A DNA stretch of 64,000 bases from Xenorhabdus poinarii G6 (GCF_000968175.1 NZ_FO704551.1:1922001-1986000); one strand, 5' to 3'. Counted from the first letter of the stretch, positions 1-8,437 are shown. The notes: a model not told the origin generated them from the sequence alone. Numbers and translations: made by a program.

Positions 1-102
1 AATCGGCGTATCGCAACCCGTTACGAAAAAACCGCCCGGAACTATTTATCGATGGTGAAATTAGGCTGTATTCGACTCTTTTACAAGCGGTTATATAATT
101 AA
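1..102 (+). mobile_element. IS5-type transposase, 3' end only
   Basis: An open frame enters from the left edge and stops at 100-102. Its 33 residues begin NRRIATRYEKTARN and end FYKRLYN, the usual carboxyl end of IS5/IS4-type DDE transposases. The catalytic part lies outside the window. The stop overlaps the end of the opposing SbnA-like gene, so the IS terminus appears to have replaced the last codons of that gene. Confidence 0.7.
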
Positions 103-1049
103 GGGACACAACCTAGTACCAAAAGTGAGATCGCACCATTCATCGTTGTAGATAGTATCGACATAATTGCCACCCATATCGGGTGAAATCGCCACCACAA
201 TGGCATCTTTTCTAATTTGAGGTTGTACGCGTTTCACGGCTGCTAACACGGTGCCAGTTGAAGCTCCGGCCAGATAACCGAAACGACGTGCGATATCTCG
301 GCAACTGATCACGGTTTCCTCTTCAGGAATTTGGATCATCATATCAACCTGACTCTTATCAAAAAAATATGATTTTACGCTAGAGCCTAACCCCGGCAGG
401 TAGCGGGTCTGACCAGAAGTACCAAAAGTAACGGAACCTATAGAATCAACGGCAATCAACTGAGTTTGAGGGGAGTAACGGCGAAAGAAATTCGCGCACC
501 CCATCAAAGTGCCCGTAGTACCAGCTCCAATGAACAGATAATCAACTTTATTGAACTCGGTCAGAATAGATCTAGCCGTCATTTCGAAATGCACTGCCGG
601 ATTAGCCATGTTTTGGTACTGATTTAGCCAAATTAGACCGGGATCACTTTCGATAGCGGAGCGGATATGAGCCAAACGATTAGCTAGATAACCGCCTTGT
701 TCGTCTTTTTGTTCAATAATGATCACATGTGTACCTAACGCGCGCATCATTTTAATGTTCTGTGCGGAAGTATTTTTATCGACTACACAGGTAAAATGCA
801 ATCCTTTTGAAGCGGCTATAATGCTCAATGCCAAACCAAGATTGCCAGAGCTCGACTCAATAAATTGTTTTGTTTTATATAATTCTTTTTTTTCAATAGC
901 ATCAGTGATCAATGAAATAGCCGTTTTCATTTTGATGGATCCACCGGCATTCCTTCCACTTTGACAAAGAGGTCAGTGTGGTTACAGAACTTATTAAATT
1001 TAATGAATATATTATCATTAATTAGTTTATCCACTGAGTTAAACCGCAT
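91..1049 (-). pseudogene. SbnA-like PLP-dependent synthase, frameshifted
   Basis: The product resembles the cysteine-synthase fold II family, closest in feel to SbnA, which joins O-phosphoserine and glutamate on the way to 2,3-diaminopropionate. Visible signatures are the PLP-lysine segment GGSIKMKTA, the SSGNLG phosphate loop and the GAGTTGT loop. An ATG at 1049 behind AGAGGAATT opens a frame whose first residues, ending in DLFVKVEG, belong to the family. The remainder is read in another frame from GGSIK onward. Restoring one AATG unit near 945 (GGAATGCC to GGAATGAATGCC) would rejoin them, so a 4-bp slippage deletion is likely. The 3' end is cut by the IS5-type element. No siderophore or diaminopropionate partner gene is seen nearby. 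Confidence 0.65.
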
Positions 1050-1127
1050 AATTCCTCTTTATTATAAGTTGAGTATACATGACCAGAATAATTAGTCGTG
1101 TATTAAATAATTGAGTCGGGTATTCAA

Positions 1128-1475
1128 GATAATGTTTATATTCAATAAAGGTTCCTATCACTTTATCGTGCATCTCTTCAGATTTTGAATAACCGATGGT
1201 TTTTCTGTTCAGCCTTTTGATTCGGGTACGATGCGTTAAATCCTTTCTCTCTATACGTTGAGTAAACGTCTTTCCAGTCAGGCGCTTTTCCTCGGGAAGG
1301 CTGTCATAAACAGCATAATTGTCCGTGCAGTAAAACCGAAGATTAAGGGGCGATAAAAGGGCAAGGAGCTTGTCTAACGTCTTTCGACTACGATCACCAA
1401 AACATGGGCTACAATGCGTTTCAGACGGGATTCCCAAGCATACCATAGCCAGCGCTGATAATGAGATGCTCTCCC
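1128..1475 (-). pseudogene. IS1-family transposase (InsB) fragment
   Basis: This is the carboxyl half of an IS1-type InsB transposase. It reads QRWLWYAWESRLKRIVAHV, then after a frame change GDRSRKTLDKLL, KTFTQRIER, SKSEEMHDKVIG and ends near YKHY. The frame change falls at a TTTT run where TTTTT would keep the frame, so one T has probably been lost. The amino-terminal InsA/InsB part is absent. The remnant lies between the SbnA-like pseudogene and the MATE gene and is not mobile. Confidence 0.65.
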
Positions 1476-1549
1476 TCACCCTGATGTCTTACCCTCTATG
1501 AGAAATATAAGAATTTCACTGTTATGATATGACAAGGCATTTGATAAGT

Positions 1550-2935
1550 TTAATTATTAATCGATTTGCCAGATATTTTGCCATGCTCCATATCGGCAGT
1601 TTTACGAAAAAACCGCACCATCATCAGGATTGCCCCGAGTAAAAATGTAATAAGGAAGCCAATATTGATACCTTGCTGACCTTGTTTTAAAGGAAAAGAC
1701 AGTAAATAAGAAACAGGAAGGCCGAATGTCCAGAGCAATCCCATATTAACCCACATCGGATACCAGACGTCACTCAAACCACGTAACACTGCTATCAGTA
1801 AGTTACGCACAGCATCAGCAACTTGAGAAAAAGCAACGATAGCCAACATGACCTTTGCCAGCTCGATCAGAGCCGCATTTTCTTCTGCCCCCAGGTTGAT
1901 ATACAAACCGATAATCGTAAGTGGATTTAGCAAATATACAACTGCGATAGCTATCATGCAGCTGAATACTAGTATCAGACCGACATGACCAATCTTTCTT
2001 ATCAGACTATATTCACCATTGCCAACCGCATAACTGACTAAAATCGTGCACGCCTGACCGATTCCCATAGGGATCATTAGAGCTACGGTAGAACACTGGA
2101 TCAATATCTGTTGAACACTCAAAGCACCCACTCCGAGCCAACCGACCATAATGTTAATCGTACTAAAAATCAGCAATTCACTGGCAAACTGTATTGTAAT
2201 AGGGAAACTAATCTGAAAAAAAGCCACCAATCGTGCTGGATCCCATAGCACCTTGAAATCAAACAAGTGGTAATTAGTGAAATTTTTGGAAAAGTATAAA
2301 TAAATAAAAACACTAATCGCGAGAGTCCAGTTAGCAATTGATATGCCATAGGCCCAGCCAGCCATACCCAATGTAGGCAAACCAGCGTAACCATGAATTA
2401 AAACATAGCCAAGCAATATTGTGAAACCCAGGTTCAGTGCACTTAATACCACGACAAAATATCCCTTCTTAAGAGGAAAAAACATTTGATGACAACTTGC
2501 CAATAGTAAAGAAGGAATTACACTCCATGCCATTGCACGAAAATAAGGGTCAATCAGCGGCACTAGCTCAATAGGCTGATGCAGCCATACCAACAATTTC
2601 GTTAAGTTCCAGAATACCAACGAACCAATAACACCGAGAACGATACTAACCAACCAAGCCTGCCGGATTTCCATGCCAATTTCGCGAAGCTCATTCTGTC
2701 CATAATAACGACTAACAGTGATACCGACAGCTAGCAACGGCGACATGGTAACAACCATTATAGTGTTACTCAATGCAGCTACTAATGCACTAGCAGCCAG
2801 CTCTTGCTTGCCAAGATGAGCAATAAATAACATACCGATAAAACCCACAGCGATATAGAGAATGCGTACACTTAAGATTGGTGTAGCTAGTTTTACAATT
2901 TCTTTAAAGTAAAAAAAATTATTATTTGTTTGCAT
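1550..2935 (-). CDS. MATE-family multidrug/toxin efflux transporter
   Basis: This encodes a 461-residue inner-membrane cation-coupled exporter of the MATE (NorM/DinF) family, with about twelve hydrophobic helices arranged as two homologous halves. Family-like segments include GMLFIAHLGKQELAA near the start, a repeated G-W-A-Y/G motif in the middle and PMGIGQACTILVSYAVG in the second half. A longer frame begins at 3007, but the ATG at 2935 is preferred because AGGAG sits seven bases ahead of it. The gene is alone, flanked by an IS1 remnant and a long upstream region. Substrate cannot be told from sequence; export of a self-made natural product or of an antibiotic are both possible. Confidence 0.85.
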   Translation of the reverse strand: MQTNNNFFYFKEIVKLATPILSVRILYIAVGFIGMLFIAHLGKQELAASALVAALSNTIMVVTMSPLLAVGITVSRYYGQNELREIGMEIRQAWLVSIVLGVIGSLVFWNLTKLLVWLHQPIELVPLIDPYFRAMAWSVIPSLLLASCHQMFFPLKKGYFVVVLSALNLGFTILLGYVLIHGYAGLPTLGMAGWAYGISIANWTLAISVFIYLYFSKNFTNYHLFDFKVLWDPARLVAFFQISFPITIQFASELLIFSTINIMVGWLGVGALSVQQILIQCSTVALMIPMGIGQACTILVSYAVGNGEYSLIRKIGHVGLILVFSCMIAIAVVYLLNPLTIIGLYINLGAEENAALIELAKVMLAIVAFSQVADAVRNLLIAVLRGLSDVWYPMWVNMGLLWTFGLPVSYLLSFPLKQGQQGINIGFLITFLLGAILMMVRFFRKTADMEHGKISGKSINN

Positions 2936-3170
2936 ACTTACTCCTAGGTAACCATTCACTGACATACCATTGACCAATAAAAATTGGTTTGTTAGCCGTT
3001 TTTTCACATGTCAACACTCTTTAATTATAAAATAGACAAAAAAATAAGCGTGTTACGCTAATATAAGTGAAAACTCAGTCTTAACATCACATGTCAAGTA
3101 GGAGCTGGTTAATGGTTACCTTTTTTGGTCACGCATTAAAACGTACAAAGGCCATATTCCATCGCTCAAC

Positions 3171-3192
3171 CCGTTGAGCTTAAACTCAACGG
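3171..3192. other. Hairpin in the MATE upstream region
   Basis: The 409 bases between the MATE start and the small ORF hold no convincing gene. The clearest structure is CCGTTGAG, a six-base spacer, then CTCAACGG, a perfect 8-bp dyad without a T-run, so it is more likely an operator or RNA hairpin than an intrinsic terminator. Confidence 0.35.
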
Positions 3193-3344
3193 AATATTAG
3201 CGTTTGGCTGGTTTCAATTTCATGATCATACCTCATTGTTGTGTTAAATAAGGTTAATAATCTTTTGAAGTGTCTAGATTCAATATACCACTATAACTTT
3301 TTGTGGATTGAGCCGAGTTATCACATCGTTAAAGGTATTATGAC

Positions 3345-3497
3345 TTAGGGGAAATCCAGAAATTGTCTGAACCAATCTTTTTTTTCTTCAATAATGGCAT
3401 CACCCCCTTTACAGCCAAAGATAACCGCACAAATCGATACAATGATAATGCTGATAAGCGGGAAATATGATAGAATTTTAAACCTATATGGATTCAT
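3345..3497 (-). CDS. Small membrane or lipoprotein-like protein (50 aa)
   Basis: A short frame starts at an ATG with AAGGA nine bases upstream and encodes about 50 residues. It has a basic start, a single hydrophobic stretch (SYFPLISIIIVSICAVIF), then GCKGGD and a charged tail ending DFP. The Cys after the hydrophobic segment resembles a loose lipobox, although the -3 to -1 residues are not ideal. I do not recognise the family. It sits between the MATE gene and broken genes, in the same direction as both. It could be an artefact of short-frame chance; the ribosome site and membrane segment argue for a real gene. Confidence 0.4.
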   Translation of the reverse strand: MNPYRFKILSYFPLISIIIVSICAVIFGCKGGDAIIEEKKDWFRQFLDFP

Positions 3498-3557
3498 GAT
3501 ATTAAATCCTTGCCAAGGAATTTTAGGTTCGATTGCCCTGGTGATTCATATAACCAT

Positions 3558-3905
3558 TTAGCTCCAGGGGGGAGGGCGTTTCTCAAGGAAAGCTCGTAGC
3601 CCCATTTGGCCTTCGGAAGAAGTACGAGTTTCAGACATGAGTCGAATGTTTGCTTTTTGTTCGTTATGCAAACCATCCTGTGTACTCAATCGTGTGAGCA
3701 TGGACTTGATCTTTCGTGATGCATGCGGAGCGGTCTTTTGTATCAACTTTATCCAATTATCTCGGAGTTCGTTCAGATTGGACTCGGAAGCTTGTTGGTG
3801 AACTAGACCCAATTCTATGGCTTGTTGAACATCAAAAACTTCTGCGGTGATCATATAGCGACGGGCTAGGGTAGTCACATAATATATCTCCGGTTGACTC
3901 ATCAA
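3558..3905 (-). pseudogene. Enoyl-CoA hydratase/isomerase, C-terminal remnant
   Basis: About 115 residues match the last third of crotonase-fold enoyl-CoA hydratases: ARRYMITAEVFDVQQAIELGLVH is the segment following the second oxyanion region, and GLRAFLEKRPPPW is the characteristic end of the methylglutaconyl-CoA hydratase-like branch. The amino-terminal two thirds, including both oxyanion-hole segments and the catalytic Glu region, are missing. The fragment begins where the acetyltransferase frame is cut, so a deletion or rearrangement joined two unrelated genes near 3890-3905. It is not expected to be functional. Confidence 0.65.
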
Positions 3906-4374
3906 ATGAAAGTTCCTTTAATAACACAATTTCATTACCATTAGATGTTTCTTTTAAAGCACATTCATGGAAACCATATTTCTTGAAAAGCCTAATTAGA
4001 TAATCATGCTTTTCAAAAACAGTGACATATATATCATCAACTCCAAATGAAATAGCATTGTCAAAAATTTTCTTTAGGAATCTTTGTCCACGTAATGTTC
4101 CTTTAGGGTTAAATTTAAATGTTCCTATCTTTAAATGTTTACCATCTTTTATTGGTGATAAAACATCATCAATAATTCCATTTTCTATTTTTAAATATAA
4201 AAAACCATCTATACGTTCATTGCCTTCATATAACACATATGCTTTTTCATTTGATTTTATAGATTTACTTTCAAACCAATCGATAAAACCATGTTTATAA
4301 TCCAATTTAAGGAATGAGAAAAAAGTATCATCTAAATTAATTTCACCAAAAGCTTGATATCGTAAATTATCCAT
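3832..4374 (-). pseudogene. GNAT-type acetyltransferase, 3' truncated
   Basis: The first 150 or so residues form a GNAT-like domain: RIDGFLYLKIENG, then the acetyl-CoA binding stretch KFNPKGTLRGQRFLKKIFDNA, then a strand with YVTVFEKHDYLIRLFKKYGF. From memory, relatives in Enterobacteriaceae are several hundred residues longer, with a second domain. Here the frame runs after LLKELSFDES into antisense-like sequence over the hydratase remnant, so the carboxyl part is lost. The ATG at 4374 has AAGGTG eight bases ahead. Base composition is strikingly AT-rich compared with flanking core genes, suggesting acquisition by transfer. Confidence 0.6.
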
Positions 4375-4602
4375 TGCCATCACCTTTTGTAAGTTACTAC
4401 GCAAATTGAAGTATAGAATTCATTCAGTTTTCTTATAGTATCAATGTACATAACAACTCGATATCTGGTTATTTAGCCAGTGTTTCATATGCCTGTATCC
4501 GAATAAGAAAAATACAGACCGGCAGTTCGTTAGGTCAACTCAAAACGCCTTATAGCGTGGACGTGTCGATGCGTGTGCGTGTTTACAGAAAAATGGGCTT
4601 TG

Positions 4603-4687
4603 GTTATCTACCTGTCTACCTAATTGCTCTCAGCCCTTGCACCACAAGGCTTTCAGTGGGTAGACAGTACCATTTTTGCTGTCTACC
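4603..4687. repeat. Iteron-like repeats (CTGTCTACC)
   Basis: The nonamer CTGTCTACC occurs at 4612-4620 and 4679-4687, and inverted at 4663-4671, with a partial TATCTACC at 4606. The layout resembles the repeat clusters beside the two D5-type primase remnants (13.57 and 22.6 kb) but with another word, and may be the replication origin of a lost element. The 580 bases from 4405 to 4985 hold no convincing gene; a dyad ATGATCCA-AATC-TGGATCAT lies at 4891-4910. Confidence 0.4.
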
Positions 4688-4985
4688 CATTTTTTACCCG
4701 TCCGGGGTCATCTACTTACCTAAATTACCATTTCAGTCCGGGCTTTGCTGGCACATTGTTAAACCTGATATCGATAACCCGTTGATATTTTGGGAGAACG
4801 CCACCGGCGGTTTCCGGTAAATATGGTAACTGATTGATAATTCCGGAAACCTCAATTTGAGGAAGCCAGACACTAACGGTCATGGTTGAAATGATCCAAA
4901 TCTGGATCATCACTTTTACCCCACTGGGGAGAAAGGGGTATCTGTGATGCGGAGGACATAACGCAAATTTGCGTCATGATAAAAA

Positions 4986-5525
4986 TCAATCTGATACGCT
5001 TTCAGGTACCGGATATTTTAATTCTACTGGTGGCGAATCAGGTAAGTGTCGATTGGCTTTTTTCATTAAATAAGCAGCCATCTCTTCCGGTGATAAATCA
5101 TCCACTTCTTCGTTATTGAACCATAAATTAGGCCAGTATATTAAATCTGAAGGATTCGCATCAAAATTCACTTCAAGTAAATCAAGCGTATATGAATGCT
5201 CGGATTCTTTACCTTCTGCATTACATATAAAATCAATGACAGATACCAATTCACTATAGGTTAGATCACTAATGTACTTTACCTGGTTAAAGGCTGAGCG
5301 GGTAAACTCTTTCGCGCTTATCCATGAACTATAATCACGAAAATCAGAAAATTCATGAGGGATTACCACTTGGGCATTCCAATTCATCATCATAGAGTTA
5401 AGTTCAGCATCACTTTCTGTTGCTCCGCTATCAATTTTCTTAGTGATTCGTTGCAACAATTCAGTCATTTCGCTGATTTTAGCGCGATTGACTTTCATGG
5501 GTTTTAAGCGTTCGGGTAAAGGCAT
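4986..5525 (-). CDS. Colicin/pyocin-type immunity-like protein, extended N-terminus
   Basis: This encodes a 179-residue soluble acidic protein. Residues about 85-165 follow the pattern of nuclease colicin/pyocin immunity proteins: DLTYSELVSVIDFICNAEG (family: YTEaEFlelvk.Ic), then NPSDLIYWP (family: PdGSDLIyyP), then LSPEEMAAYLMKKANRH (family: SPEgIv.eIk.WR). The first 80 residues are an extra domain I do not recognise. The start has GGAGGTG close upstream. No cognate nuclease bacteriocin is next to it; the neighbours are an iteron-like region and an OB-fold protein. It could protect against a rival's bacteriocin or an effector encoded elsewhere. Assignment rests on a remembered motif pattern, not a search. 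Confidence 0.5.
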   Translation of the reverse strand: MPLPERLKPMKVNRAKISEMTELLQRITKKIDSGATESDAELNSMMMNWNAQVVIPHEFSDFRDYSSWISAKEFTRSAFNQVKYISDLTYSELVSVIDFICNAEGKESEHSYTLDLLEVNFDANPSDLIYWPNLWFNNEEVDDLSPEEMAAYLMKKANRHLPDSPPVELKYPVPESVSD

Positions 5526-5733
5526 AACACCTCCGCATCAGATAGTTGATACAAAATATTTAATCAAATACTTTATACCCCATCGTTATTTTTTGCTTTA
5601 ATTTTCTTTTCACTTCGTATATCCGGCACCATTAAAGATACTTAACCGCTATTTTTATCTGCAGATCAGGTAACTTCATGCAGATAATGCAGAGGATATG
5701 ACTCAGGCTTTAGTCATTATACATATCAGCAAA

Positions 5734-6012
5734 TTATGCATTTATAGTCACCCCAGTAAGCTGATAACCGTTATACCAGTGAGGCCAGCCAGTGGCGGTA
5801 ATCCTGTTTCCTTTCTGGCAGGTCATCAGTGGCAGCGCATCGTCATCATAGGCCACCAGCGTTAACGGATAAGGGCTGCGGCGTTCGCTCTCTGCCTGAA
5901 TAGTCATTGTTGTCATTACCTTACCGGTTGCCGTCTTAACTCGCTGAGACGATTTGGTGACAATTCCGGTTACTGTGGCTGTGACGGGCTTTGTTTTTCG
6001 GTATGTGCGCAT
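5734..6012 (-). CDS. Small OB-fold, SSB-like protein
   Basis: A 92-residue basic protein made mostly of predicted beta strands. TATVTGIVTKSSQRVKTATG, MTTMTIQAES and NRITATGWPHWYNGYQL look like the strands and aromatic loop of an OB fold similar to short phage/plasmid SSB or PriB-like proteins. AGGTG precedes the ATG. It lies in the remnant element near iteron-like repeats, which suits a role in replication of that element. It lacks an acidic SSB tail, so it may not recruit the host SSB interactome. Family identity is tentative. Confidence 0.5.
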   Translation of the reverse strand: MRTYRKTKPVTATVTGIVTKSSQRVKTATGKVMTTMTIQAESERRSPYPLTLVAYDDDALPLMTCQKGNRITATGWPHWYNGYQLTGVTINA

Positions 6013-6152
6013 GGATCACCTGCTGGCTGCTGAGATTACGGATAGTATAACGCATTGATAACGCTTAATTCCCGCACAGAGACGGAATAACTTCTGCCAT
6101 TGGTCATTGACTTAGTGACCAACGGTGCCGCGGGAAAATCCCGTATATAAAA

Positions 6153-6423
6153 CCTTACCGTTCAGCCTTGCCGTAATCTTGCCGTTAATCCTTGCCCCAT
6201 GCCTTGTTGTAATCTTGTTGTTCTCCGAGACCGTCACTTTGCCCCGCAAAGCTATACATCACAATTTAAATTCTGCACTGATAGTGAAATTATTTAATAA
6301 TATCAATTTAATGATGGATTATTACCGCTAGCGATATATCAAATTATGATAAATGGACATATCAAAACCCTCACCGTAATCTCACCGTCCTGCTACATAA
6401 TCAGGACCGTAATGGGACCGTGC
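6153..6423. repeat. Four doublets of an 11-bp repeat with co-varying prefix
   Basis: Four blocks share the form X-CCGTAAT-X-CCGT with X changing together in both halves: CTTG at 6168-6187, CTCA at 6370-6388, roughly GGA at 6403-6421, and CTTG with TTGTAAT/TTGTT at 6203-6222. The reverse strand can be read as a short repetitive peptide (GKIT-type repeats) ending at 6112, so decayed coding repeats are an alternative to binding sites. Apart from this and the inverted repeat at 6473, the 758 bases from 6013 to 6770 hold no gene I can support. Confidence 0.4.
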
Positions 6424-6472
6424 TATCGAGATGATATATTTCCCTCATTGGTGAGGACGACACAGTTTAACG

Positions 6473-6609
6473 TACTAGTACTACAGCCGTATTCACTCTT
6501 CTCGATAGGGAATAATCCCATAGAACAGCTTGAATTGATGTTATTTCTTTGTTTTTTGAGTATCAGATAATGCATTGGTTTTACTATTGTTACGGCTGTA
6601 GTACTAGTA
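6473..6609. repeat. 137-bp unit bounded by a perfect 19-bp inverted repeat
   Basis: TACTAGTACTACAGCCGTA at 6473-6491 is matched exactly in reverse at 6591-6609, with a 99-base spacer and no extension of the match on either side. No coding frame explains the spacer. The structure could be a miniature inverted-repeat transposon, a long RNA stem-loop, or paired recombinase sites. No clear target duplication is visible at the borders. Confidence 0.6.
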
Positions 6610-6770
6610 AATAGCGTCATTCAGACGCTTAAAAAACCATTTCGTTTTGGCTCTTTCGTAATGAAAAATCAACGTTAATTTTGATTGATTTTCTGTAGTA
6701 AGTGACAGGCATTATTTTTTTAAAAATGTATGATATAGGTTCTATTTTTAGGTTTTTGGAGAAAAATAAC

Positions 6771-7169
6771 ATGGCAGACACGGAAAATACCGCAGTTACC
6801 AACCGAACAACTAGAAGAAAGATAAAGCCGAAGTCTTACGCATCAGTATCTTTTACTTTGCATGTTGACACAGAAATTGTTAAATCCCTTACAAGCAGAA
6901 GGTTGTTTAAATGCAGCCGTGAGGCGTTCACGCTTTCAAAAAGTCTTCAAAAATATCTCACCATACCAGAAGACCACATGAGATCCCGCGCTGTTGCCAT
7001 CAATACCACGCTGGAATCTGTTATCGGGATGGCACAAACTGATTTGCAGAATATTGATATTCACATCACTAGCATCATTGAAGGCGTCAGAAAAGAGCGA
7101 TTAGAAAAAATGGGTAAAGACAATCTGTTACCTGTGAGATCCCTGACTTCGACTGACAGATCATTTTAA
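6771..7169 (+). pseudogene. Unknown basic prophage protein, truncated by IS481
   Basis: The frame starts at an ATG with GGAG nine bases upstream and encodes an Arg/Lys-rich amino end, then predicted helices (DTEIVKSLTSRRLFKCSREAF, MAQTDLQNIDIHITSIIEG). I do not recognise the family; size and charge would suit a nucleic-acid-binding or mobilisation accessory protein, but that is only a guess. The IS481 element begins at 7133, so the last twelve residues and the stop are IS sequence and the natural carboxyl end is missing. The continuation is not found on the far side of the IS. Confidence 0.5.
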
Positions 7170-8135
7170 GCTTTCATTTTCTCAACAAGAGTCTCATAAG
7201 GCGTTTTACCTTTCAAGCCACCATGTGGTCTGTCATAGTTGTAAAACGCCTCCCATTCTGCCAACTTAGCCTCTAAATCTACGTCTCCTTTATAGTTCAG
7301 TATTTGGTAAAACTCTTGTTTATCGGTAAGATGAGAACGTTCAACTTTCCCATTAAGATTGGGGCTGGCTGGTCTGATATACACATGTTCAAGTCCCAGG
7401 TCTTCACAATGCCAATGGAATTTGGACTGAAATTCGTGTCCATTATCTGTGCGGATCATTTTTATTCTGAAAGGGAATTTCGCTACGACATAATCAATAA
7501 AATCAATGGCACAAGCCTGATTATGTTTTTCATAAACTTTCAGTGCCCTGATACGCGTAGCATCATCAATGGCTGTATACTGGAATCTGCGTACTTTATT
7601 TCCATTTTCATCTTTGAAGTTTAAGAATTTAACATCAACCTGAACATGGTGCCCTGGGGTTTTCTTTTCGTACCGTTTAATCGATTTGACCTGACGCTTT
7701 CTGAGATTTTGAGGAAGTCGGTTAAGGCCATGACGGCACAGAACACTGTAAACGCCTGACAAAGAAACTTTCAGGTCATGATATCGGGCCAAATACCACG
7801 CTATTTTGGCACTCCCAAAATGATAATTTTTGCGTAGATATAAGATCTTCTCTTCAATGATAGGGGCAACACGGATAGCCGGATTTTCCGGGCAGGGTTT
7901 GCTATTAATTAACCCTTTTTCCCCCTTGGCCTCATAATCCTTTTTCCAGCGGTAAAAAGTATCCCGGGATATTCCCCAATAACGGCATGTTTTACTGACG
8001 TTACTTCCTTCTGCTGCATGAGCTAATATTTTGAGCTTTCTTCTGACTTCCTGTTCTTCTTTCTTGTTCATATTAACCTCAACTATTACCTGTTAAATAT
8101 ACATAAAACTGTCAGTTGAGGTCTAAAAATTCACA
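7133..8135 (-). mobile_element. IS481-family insertion sequence, complete
   Basis: The element is 1,003 bp long, bounded by 27-base imperfect inverted repeats that both begin TGTGA and end CTGACAG. One transposase gene fills it, on the minus strand. No clear target duplication is visible (left flank gttacc, right flank attatc), and the genes on the two sides are unrelated, so a deletion probably accompanied or followed insertion. Confidence 0.75.
7166..8071 (-). CDS. IS481-family transposase
   Basis: A full-length 301-residue DDE transposase. The first 60 residues hold a helix-turn-helix (SKTCRYWGISRDTFYRWKKDY), followed by an rve-type catalytic core. The acidic triad is visible at VQVDVKFL, MIRTDNGHEF and NGKVERSHLTDKQEFY. 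The last segment, FYNYDRPHGGLKGKTPYE, is the usual integrase-core tail. No frameshift or internal stop is seen, so this copy may still be active. It sits between truncated phage genes whose continuations are not found on the other side. Confidence 0.85.
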   Translation of the reverse strand: MNKKEEQEVRRKLKILAHAAEGSNVSKTCRYWGISRDTFYRWKKDYEAKGEKGLINSKPCPENPAIRVAPIIEEKILYLRKNYHFGSAKIAWYLARYHDLKVSLSGVYSVLCRHGLNRLPQNLRKRQVKSIKRYEKKTPGHHVQVDVKFLNFKDENGNKVRRFQYTAIDDATRIRALKVYEKHNQACAIDFIDYVVAKFPFRIKMIRTDNGHEFQSKFHWHCEDLGLEHVYIRPASPNLNGKVERSHLTDKQEFYQILNYKGDVDLEAKLAEWEAFYNYDRPHGGLKGKTPYETLVEKMKA

Positions 8136-8207
8136 ATTATCAGTGATTGGGATATAGCCATCATCACCAACCCGAACAGGAGTATTAAAAACCGATAGTT
8201 CTCTCAC
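8136..8207 (-). pseudogene. Phage antirepressor/KilA-N-like start, cut by IS481
   Basis: Twenty-four codons from a GTG at 8207, with AAGGA eight bases ahead, read VRELSVFNTPVRVGDDGYIPITDN before running into the IS end. The pattern SVFNTPVRV..DGY resembles the amino terminus of KilA-N or antirepressor-type phage proteins. Only the first strand-turn-strand is left, so the identification is weak. It follows closely after the preceding remnant on the same strand. Confidence 0.3.
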
Positions 8208-8218
8208 GATGCTTATCC

Positions 8219-8437
8219 TTACTTAGGTAATGAACCTTTGCCGCAATAGGAGATCAGCCCATCGAGTAGCATCAGTTTTAGCTGATCCCTCAAAGGCTCA
8301 TTCCTAAATAAAGGCTCGATGTTGAGATTAGCGCTGCGGTGCGCGGTGAAATGCAGATACAAAAATGCCACCAGCGTTAACTGATGGCATGGGTATTCCT
8401 TTAACCACTCAAGGGAGTGGGTAAAAAAATATTCTGT
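8219..8437 (-). pseudogene. Phage-derived ORF remnant without a start codon
   Basis: An open frame of about 72 codons reads EWLKEYPCHQLTLVAFLYLHF, TAHRSANLNIEPLFRNEPLRD and DGLISYCGKGSLPK, then stops 11 bases before the next fragment. It looks like a real protein (amphipathic helices, balanced composition) of the small hypothetical kind found in prophage early regions. No ATG, GTG or TTG occurs in frame after the preceding stop, so the true start is lost or non-canonical. Confidence 0.35.

Noticed and set aside
4557..4913. Two short frames in the 4.6-4.9 kb gap
   Set aside because: They run over the iteron-like repeats; a possible remnant in the minus frame (VSGIINQLPYLPE) was not recognisable enough to call.
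6473..6609. Retron-type msr/msd region bounded by inverted repeats
   Set aside because: No reverse transcriptase gene is next to it; the downstream gene is a small basic protein cut by an IS.
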